From SIG587 sp045531585 (lineage in GTDB: Bacteria; Bacillota; Clostridia; Oscillospirales; Acutalibacteraceae), in NCBI GenBank assembly GCA_045531585.1, contig JAZSEH010000050.1, positions 1 to 15,902 of the forward strand: 15,902 bases of DNA, in the 5' to 3' direction. Positions 11,747 to 15,902 of this stretch are shown here, one piece after another. The position numbers and the translations under genes are program-made. Below the pieces are notes generated by a model. That model saw only the letters and a list, made by a program, of their open reading frames with translations. It was not told the DNA's origin and did not search any database. Every line of letters begins with the position of its first letter. Within the stretch, counting starts at the first letter, position 1.

Positions 11747-14677
11747 TTAGAAGAAAAGTCCGTACTCCACAAAGCAATAGCCGTCATTCCAATCGGCGTT
11801 GTCTCCCCAATTCCATAGCCTGGAGGAATGGAAGAAGTGGCGCGGACATACGCCGTGGCACTCGCCCTGCTCCAAATGGAAGGGACCCAGCAGGTTTCTC
11901 AGATTTCCCGTAACGGTTATCTCTATTTCGTTTTCGCCCTCCCTTAAGAGGTTTGATATATCAAGTGAGTAGGGCTGCCACATAATTTTGCCTGCAGCTG
12001 TTCCGTTTACCTTAACTTCGGTTACGTTGGAGCATAGCCTTGAGAATTGTATCAGGGCATTTTCTTTCTCACAGGCGGTAAGATTTATTTTTTTTGCGAA
12101 GGTCATACTGCCTGCAAAGAAGGGGTAACCCTGCGTGCACAGTGCCCCGTGGGTAACGGTGGTGGTACGCTCGGCCAGATAGAAGCCTCCTGCAACACGC
12201 AGGGCACGTTTGTCAAGAGAATGGAAGGGGGAATCGGTATAAACTCCGAAATCACCCTTTAAATATATTGCCTCCAGCTCCATATCATAGGAAAGCTTAT
12301 TTTTTTCCGATTCAAACTTGTAGGATTTCTCAATATTTTCATAAACCTTTTCGCTCTGCACAAAATCACAGATAAGCTCAATTTGGTTTATGCCGGCGAC
12401 AAGGGCAGGATAAATATCTATGCACTTAAAGGCGCTGTCGTGGAAGGTGCCTGTTACCTTGTTTTTAATCTCCCTGCCGTTTACCTTAACGGTAAATATT
12501 TCGGGGGTTTCAATAACAAGCTCACATTCCTTGAAGGCAAGACGCCGCAGGTTAAAGGGGAATACAAGGCGTGTATTTACCTTTCTGCCGAAATTACAGG
12601 CCATTTCCTGCACGTCACTTATGGGAACGCCCTTGCCATGAAGCTGGCCGTCAAAATAAACGTCGCAATAGTCAAGGGTCAGGCTGTTTGGGGTGGAAGA
12701 CAGAATTTCCCACTCACCCTTTAACCTATGGGTTATATCCTGTACCTGCTTTTTATTTTCCTTTGCAGGCTGGGCTACATCACCGTCATATACAAATATA
12801 ATGGCGCTGCCCCTTGAGGGTAGTGTGAGGCTTATATTAAGCTCATCGCCGCACTTTATGTAAACCGCAGGTTCCTCGGTGCCTTCAAAGGCGTTAAACA
12901 TTGCAGCACTGCCGCCCTTAACGGTGGCCTTTACCTGATGGGTTATTTCGCAAGGATTCATCAGGTAGTGCATTGTCATTCCCTGTTGACTGAAGCGGCG
13001 AGAATTTACAAGAATAGGTGTATCATTTCGGTCACCCTTATAGGATAATCTGATATTATGTAAACCGTCGGGAATAAAGGCGGTAAGATCCTCCATAGCC
13101 ACCACGGGGCAATTCCCCGCAAGTCTCAGGAAGGCATCGGTTTTTGTACCGTCAATGTACTCAGGAACCCTTTCCACGAAAATAAGGGTACCGCCCTGCT
13201 CCTTAAATTCCTTTAAAAGGTTATAGGTATTCTGTGCAAAGCAGGCGGTAGGTGGAACAACCACTACGGAGTAGCTCATCTTCCCAATTTTAAGCTTGCC
13301 CTTTTCTACGCTGCCGTGGCGCTCCATAATAATGCTGTCACCAAGGTGGTAGTTAAACTGCTGTGCTTCAAGGCGGCCCATAACCTCATTCATCCTGCGG
13401 CAGTAATCCTCAGCCGCGCCGTTGTTAACCATCATTTCGGTCCAACTTGACTCAACAGAGTGGAGCACCAGAAGCTTTGTGTTTATTTCACCCTCGGCCA
13501 TAAGCATACCAATACGGCTCATAGCATCATTAAACACCTTATACTCCTTCCACCAGGGCTGATGGCGGAAAAGGGAGGCAGGGTAGTCACGCTTTCTTAT
13601 ACCACGAAGGGAGTAGCCCTCAAGATGCTGGCAAAGCCAGTTAACGCCGCGCACCATCTGGGATTCGTATATCCACCTTAGCTCCTCAAAGCTTACGTTC
13701 CAGCCTGAAAGAGCAAAGGTTTCGGAGAGTATCTGTTTTTTACCAAGCTGATTGGCAACGCTTACAAGCTGCATATCGGTTTGAACCGAGGCCATACTGC
13801 GGCCAAGGTGGTCCATTCCGGGAATATCAAAGAATTCGTAATGGGGCATACAGGCGCCGTTGGCAAAAACGTGGCCTACAACACCCTCCTCAAGAACAAG
13901 GTGTCCCGTAAGGGCACTGCCCTGCTCCCTGCACCAAAGCTGTATTTTTTCAAAAAAGTTATGGCTGAACAGCTTTGTTATAAGCCTATAGAACCTGTAG
14001 CGCACCTGCTTTGCATTGTGGGTATCGTAAAAAAGTGCAGGTAGCAGAGGCAAAAGGTCATCACCGTAGGCGGCCTTATATTCTTTCTCCATTATAAAGG
14101 ACCAGGGAATACCGTTTCGGGATATCTGGGGCTCATCGGTGAAAAAGCCCTTCATTTTGGTGAAATCCCCGCCCATGTTTTCCTTATATTTTGCGTGGGT
14201 GGAGCGTAAAAATTCGTCGGTTACCTCACCGTCAAGTGTATCAACGTAATAGGGGTTTACCTCATAGTAAAAATGCAGGTTTTTGTCCTGATATTCTATA
14301 TTTGTAATGGTGGCTTCGGTGTTTTTTGCTTCCTCGGTCTCCTCACAGCGCAGGTACTTTTGCTGATACCTTATCCCAAGGCCGTTTACCGCACCGCTGC
14401 CAAAGCCGCTGGGCCAACCGTTTTCGTCGTAGCCCCAGGGCTGCATACCAAGGCTGTCCCCCTCCTTAGTGGCGGCAAGGACGTTATCCATCCATTCCTC
14501 ACTCATATACTCGGTTTGAAGTCCGCCTCTGGCGTGCATAAAATAACCGCCAAGACCAACCTCATCCATTTGCCGTACCTGAAGGCGGGTTTCCTCAGGG
14601 TCAAGCCTTTCGTTCCAACTCCAAAACGGGGAGGGGCGATATTTTTTTGGTGGGTTCTTAAGATTTTCTTTAAACAT
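11747..14677 (-). CDS. GH106-like glycosidase (alpha-L-rhamnosidase family)
   Basis: A 976-residue protein resembling the glycoside hydrolase family 106 group, whose known members remove alpha-L-rhamnose from plant polysaccharides such as pectin. The N-terminal part of the catalytic region shows PSPFWSWNERLDPEE (16-30), GGYFMHARGG (43-52) and YDENGWPSGF (83-92), typical of this group. FFTDEP (178-183), TGHLVLEEG (257-265) and LSETFALSGW (317-326) carry acidic residues that may be catalytic. Beta-sandwich domains follow, the last (about 880-976) a galactose-binding-like module. No signal peptide is seen, so it probably acts on imported oligosaccharides. The longest frame begins at 14722, but that ATG lies upstream of the predicted transcription start (about 14707), and AGG stands nine bases before ATG 14677, which is used. 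No transporter or regulator is nearby. Confidence 0.75.
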   Translation of the reverse strand: MFKENLKNPPKKYRPSPFWSWNERLDPEETRLQVRQMDEVGLGGYFMHARGGLQTEYMSEEWMDNVLAATKEGDSLGMQPWGYDENGWPSGFGSGAVNGLGIRYQQKYLRCEETEEAKNTEATITNIEYQDKNLHFYYEVNPYYVDTLDGEVTDEFLRSTHAKYKENMGGDFTKMKGFFTDEPQISRNGIPWSFIMEKEYKAAYGDDLLPLLPALFYDTHNAKQVRYRFYRLITKLFSHNFFEKIQLWCREQGSALTGHLVLEEGVVGHVFANGACMPHYEFFDIPGMDHLGRSMASVQTDMQLVSVANQLGKKQILSETFALSGWNVSFEELRWIYESQMVRGVNWLCQHLEGYSLRGIRKRDYPASLFRHQPWWKEYKVFNDAMSRIGMLMAEGEINTKLLVLHSVESSWTEMMVNNGAAEDYCRRMNEVMGRLEAQQFNYHLGDSIIMERHGSVEKGKLKIGKMSYSVVVVPPTACFAQNTYNLLKEFKEQGGTLIFVERVPEYIDGTKTDAFLRLAGNCPVVAMEDLTAFIPDGLHNIRLSYKGDRNDTPILVNSRRFSQQGMTMHYLMNPCEITHQVKATVKGGSAAMFNAFEGTEEPAVYIKCGDELNISLTLPSRGSAIIFVYDGDVAQPAKENKKQVQDITHRLKGEWEILSSTPNSLTLDYCDVYFDGQLHGKGVPISDVQEMACNFGRKVNTRLVFPFNLRRLAFKECELVIETPEIFTVKVNGREIKNKVTGTFHDSAFKCIDIYPALVAGINQIELICDFVQSEKVYENIEKSYKFESEKNKLSYDMELEAIYLKGDFGVYTDSPFHSLDKRALRVAGGFYLAERTTTVTHGALCTQGYPFFAGSMTFAKKINLTACEKENALIQFSRLCSNVTEVKVNGTAAGKIMWQPYSLDISNLLREGENEIEITVTGNLRNLLGPFHLEQGECHGVCPRHFFHSSRLWNWGDNADWNDGYCFVEYGLFF

Positions 14678-14712
14678 AAGCTTTTGCCTGCCTTTCGGTA
14701 GATTACACCGTG

Positions 14713-14741
14713 ATTTTAACATAACTTAAGGCTTTTGTCCA
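14713..14741 (-). promoter_or_regulatory. Promoter of the GH106-like gene
   Basis: On the minus strand TGGACA (14741-14736) and TAAAAT (14718-14713) are 17 bases apart, each one base from consensus, with TGT before the -10. Start near 14707 gives a leader of about 30 bases. This rules out the upstream ATG at 14722. Confidence 0.75.
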
Positions 14742-14771
14742 TAAAAATAAGGAAATTTTTGCCCCAGATCG

Positions 14772-14777
14772 TATAAT
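14772..14777 (+). promoter_or_regulatory. -10 element for the DUF4349 gene
   Basis: TATAAT lies 31 bases before the TTG start, but no good -35 is present 16-18 bases upstream (AAGGAA at that position). Given with low confidence. Confidence 0.4.
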
Positions 14778-14808
14778 AAATAAAATATAGTAAAGGGAGC
14801 TGATTTTT

Positions 14809-15666
14809 TTGAAAAAATTTTTATGCTTATTTGCCGCGCTTTGTCTGATTTTGTGCCTTACGGGGTGTGCTGCAGGTGCCGCAGATTCCGAAAGGGACTA
14901 CCTTACAGATGAATTTGCCAACGGTGCCACTACCAGCACTACACAAAAATATTCCGTCAGTGAGGATACTTCCGATACTGCCCAGGTAACGTTACAGGAA
15001 AACCGTAAGCTTATAAAAAAGATACGTATGGGAGTGGAAACCGTGGGGTACGACCAATACGTAGCCTCACTTCGCACCGCCGTAGAGGAGGCAGGAGGAT
15101 ATATACAAAGCTTTGAGGAGAAGGAAAAGGATAATTCCTTGTCCTTTAGCTCCTTTGTTATTCGTATTCCTGCCGATAAAACCGATGCCTTCTTAAACGT
15201 GGCAGGCACGGGAGTCACCGTTACCTCCCGCAGTGAGGACGTAAACGACGTTACGGGGGAGTACGTGGATATATCTGCCCGTATGAATGCCCTTAAGGCG
15301 GAGGAAAAAAGCCTGCTGGCCCTTCTTGATAAGGCCGGTGACGTGGCCGAAATACTCACCGTAAGGGACCGCCTGAGTGAGGTGCGTGTGGAGATTGAAG
15401 CCTATCAGGCACGGCTTAACAGTTATGATGACCTTTCGGCAATGAGCACCATAGACCTTACCGTAAAACAGGTTCCAAGGGAAAAGGAGAAGGAGACTCT
15501 GCTTAACAGAATAGGCAATAATTTTGCCGATGCAGGAAGCAACATAGGCGGCTTTTTTGTAAATGCCTTTGTATTCCTTCTTGCGGCTTTGCCCTATGCA
15601 GTTATAATCTCTGTTCCCGGAATTGTGGTGCTTATAATTATAAAAAAGAAAAGGAAAAACAAATAA
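14809..15666 (+). CDS. DUF4349 lipoprotein with C-terminal membrane anchor
   Basis: A 285-residue surface lipoprotein. Residues 1-20 form a signal peptide with lipobox LTGC (C20). A low-complexity Ser/Thr-rich linker (about 35-60) follows. The DUF4349 domain (about 66-220) contains GYIQSFEEKEK, the VTGEYVDISARMNAL motif (148-162) and a long predicted coiled-coil helix to about 205. A hydrophobic segment (about 249-278) and KKKRKNK end the protein. The N-terminal lipid and C-terminal helix would fix both ends of the domain to the outer face of the membrane. Function is unknown; sensing or envelope integrity is a guess. Translation begins at TTG, with GGGAG at 14795-14799 nine bases upstream. 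Confidence 0.88.
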   Translation: MKKFLCLFAALCLILCLTGCAAGAADSERDYLTDEFANGATTSTTQKYSVSEDTSDTAQVTLQENRKLIKKIRMGVETVGYDQYVASLRTAVEEAGGYIQSFEEKEKDNSLSFSSFVIRIPADKTDAFLNVAGTGVTVTSRSEDVNDVTGEYVDISARMNALKAEEKSLLALLDKAGDVAEILTVRDRLSEVRVEIEAYQARLNSYDDLSAMSTIDLTVKQVPREKEKETLLNRIGNNFADAGSNIGGFFVNAFVFLLAALPYAVIISVPGIVVLIIIKKKRKNK

Positions 15667-15671
15667 AAACA

Positions 15672-15704
15672 CAAGCCCCGTTGGTGACACACCAACGGGG
15701 CTTG
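15672..15704 (+). terminator. 15-bp GC-rich hairpin after the DUF4349 gene
   Basis: Bases 15672-15686 and 15690-15704 are perfect inverses around ACA. On the plus strand GATTATAATG follows, with no T-run; on the minus strand it is followed by TGTGTTTTTATTTG. It should slow polymerase, but is a better terminator from the right. Confidence 0.7.
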
Positions 15705-15705
15705 A

Positions 15706-15737
15706 TTATAATGATAATCGGTAGTCGAAAAGCTTTC
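15706..15737 (+). repeat. 32-bp intergenic repeat, copy 2
   Basis: This matches 5959-5990 on the minus strand at 31 of 32 bases. It begins in the spacer after the terminator hairpin and runs into the first arm of the hairpin array. Confidence 0.85.
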
Positions 15738-15898
15738 AATCAAAGCTTTTCGAAAAACCGCTAAGTGTAGCGGTTTTATGTAAATAATCTCTGATTATTT
15801 ACACCGACATCATTGCAATGAATTAGGTGAAATTATTTACATAATTTCACGGTCAATTGTTAATTTGTCCGTGAAAAAGCGCATTTGCGCTTTTTCAC
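15718..15898. repeat. Array of adjacent perfect hairpins
   Basis: Perfect stems follow one another: 15726-15736/15742-15752 (11 bp), 15754-15763/15768-15777 (10 bp), 15779-15789/15793-15803 (11 bp), a 12-base palindrome TCATTGCAATGA (15810-15821), 15827-15836/15841-15850 (10 bp) and 15871-15882/15887-15898 (12 bp). The first three are one base apart. They sit inside a possible closing pair TCGGT (15718-15722) with ACCGA (15803-15807, sharing A15803), a cloverleaf-like four-way junction. No coding frame or T-run terminator pattern explains it. The window ends at 15902, so the array may continue. Confidence 0.8.
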
Positions 15899-15902
15899 CA
15901 AC

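Noticed and set aside
14273..14701. Plus-strand 142-codon frame opposite the GH106-like N-terminus
   Set aside because: The opposite strand encodes the strongly conserved family motifs and has a matching promoter.
14898..15690. Two minus-strand frames (153 and 165 codons) over the DUF4349 gene
   Set aside because: They oppose a gene with lipobox, family motif and ribosome site; their translations lack any domain.
15718..15902. CRISPR array
   Set aside because: The hairpins differ in sequence and length and there are no identical repeats with unique spacers or cas genes.

Overview
The window looks like chromosome from an anaerobic, probably gut-associated member of the Clostridia (Oscillospiraceae/Ruminococcaceae type). 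The clearest marker is a SCIFF peptide with its radical-SAM maturase, a pair typical of Clostridia. Other pointers are strong AGGAGG-type ribosome sites, GTG and TTG starts, SigA promoters with extended -10 boxes, and an intracellular rhamnosidase-like glycosidase. No rRNA, tRNA, prophage or CRISPR array was seen.

Layout. (1) 1-3180, plus strand: the tail of an IS30-like transposase enters from the left. A near-consensus promoter then drives scfA (SCIFF precursor), a hairpin with a T-run, scfB (maturase) and a PLP-dependent Orn/Lys/Arg-type decarboxylase, closed by a strong terminator. (2) 3322-5875, plus: an extended -10 promoter, lepA (EF-4) and a HAD phosphatase. (3) 5874-9921, minus: a YfcE-type phosphodiesterase, an ABC-F ATPase and an AT-rich ACT-ACT-metallo-beta-lactamase gene that looks foreign. 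Its transcript meets two stacked minus-strand terminators. (4) 9935-10838, plus: three very small, tightly packed genes of unknown function behind a promoter that fits the mother-cell sporulation factor SigE better than SigA. (5) 10839-11215: an AT-rich gene-free stretch with a face-to-face cluster of DnaA-box-like sites, one a perfect consensus. (6) 11216-15666: a DUF4358-like lipoprotein (plus), a GH106-like glycosidase (minus) and a DUF4349 lipoprotein (plus). (7) 15667-15902: a run of perfect hairpins packed end to end and cut by the window edge. It begins with a 32-bp sequence that recurs, with one mismatch, in inverted orientation at 5959-5990.

The best understood system is the SCIFF/ranthipeptide locus. 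ScfA carries six cysteines in a regular core, and ScfB has the CxxxCxxC radical-SAM motif and SPASM cysteines needed to install thioether bridges. Its downstream decarboxylase partner is unusual. The items most likely to be undescribed are the three-small-protein operon, the DnaA-box cluster away from dnaA, the ACT-ACT-MBL protein inside a cassette bounded by inverted 9-mers, and the hairpin-array repeat family. Several start codons were moved from the longest ORF to the one supported by a ribosome site or promoter, as noted in the entries.
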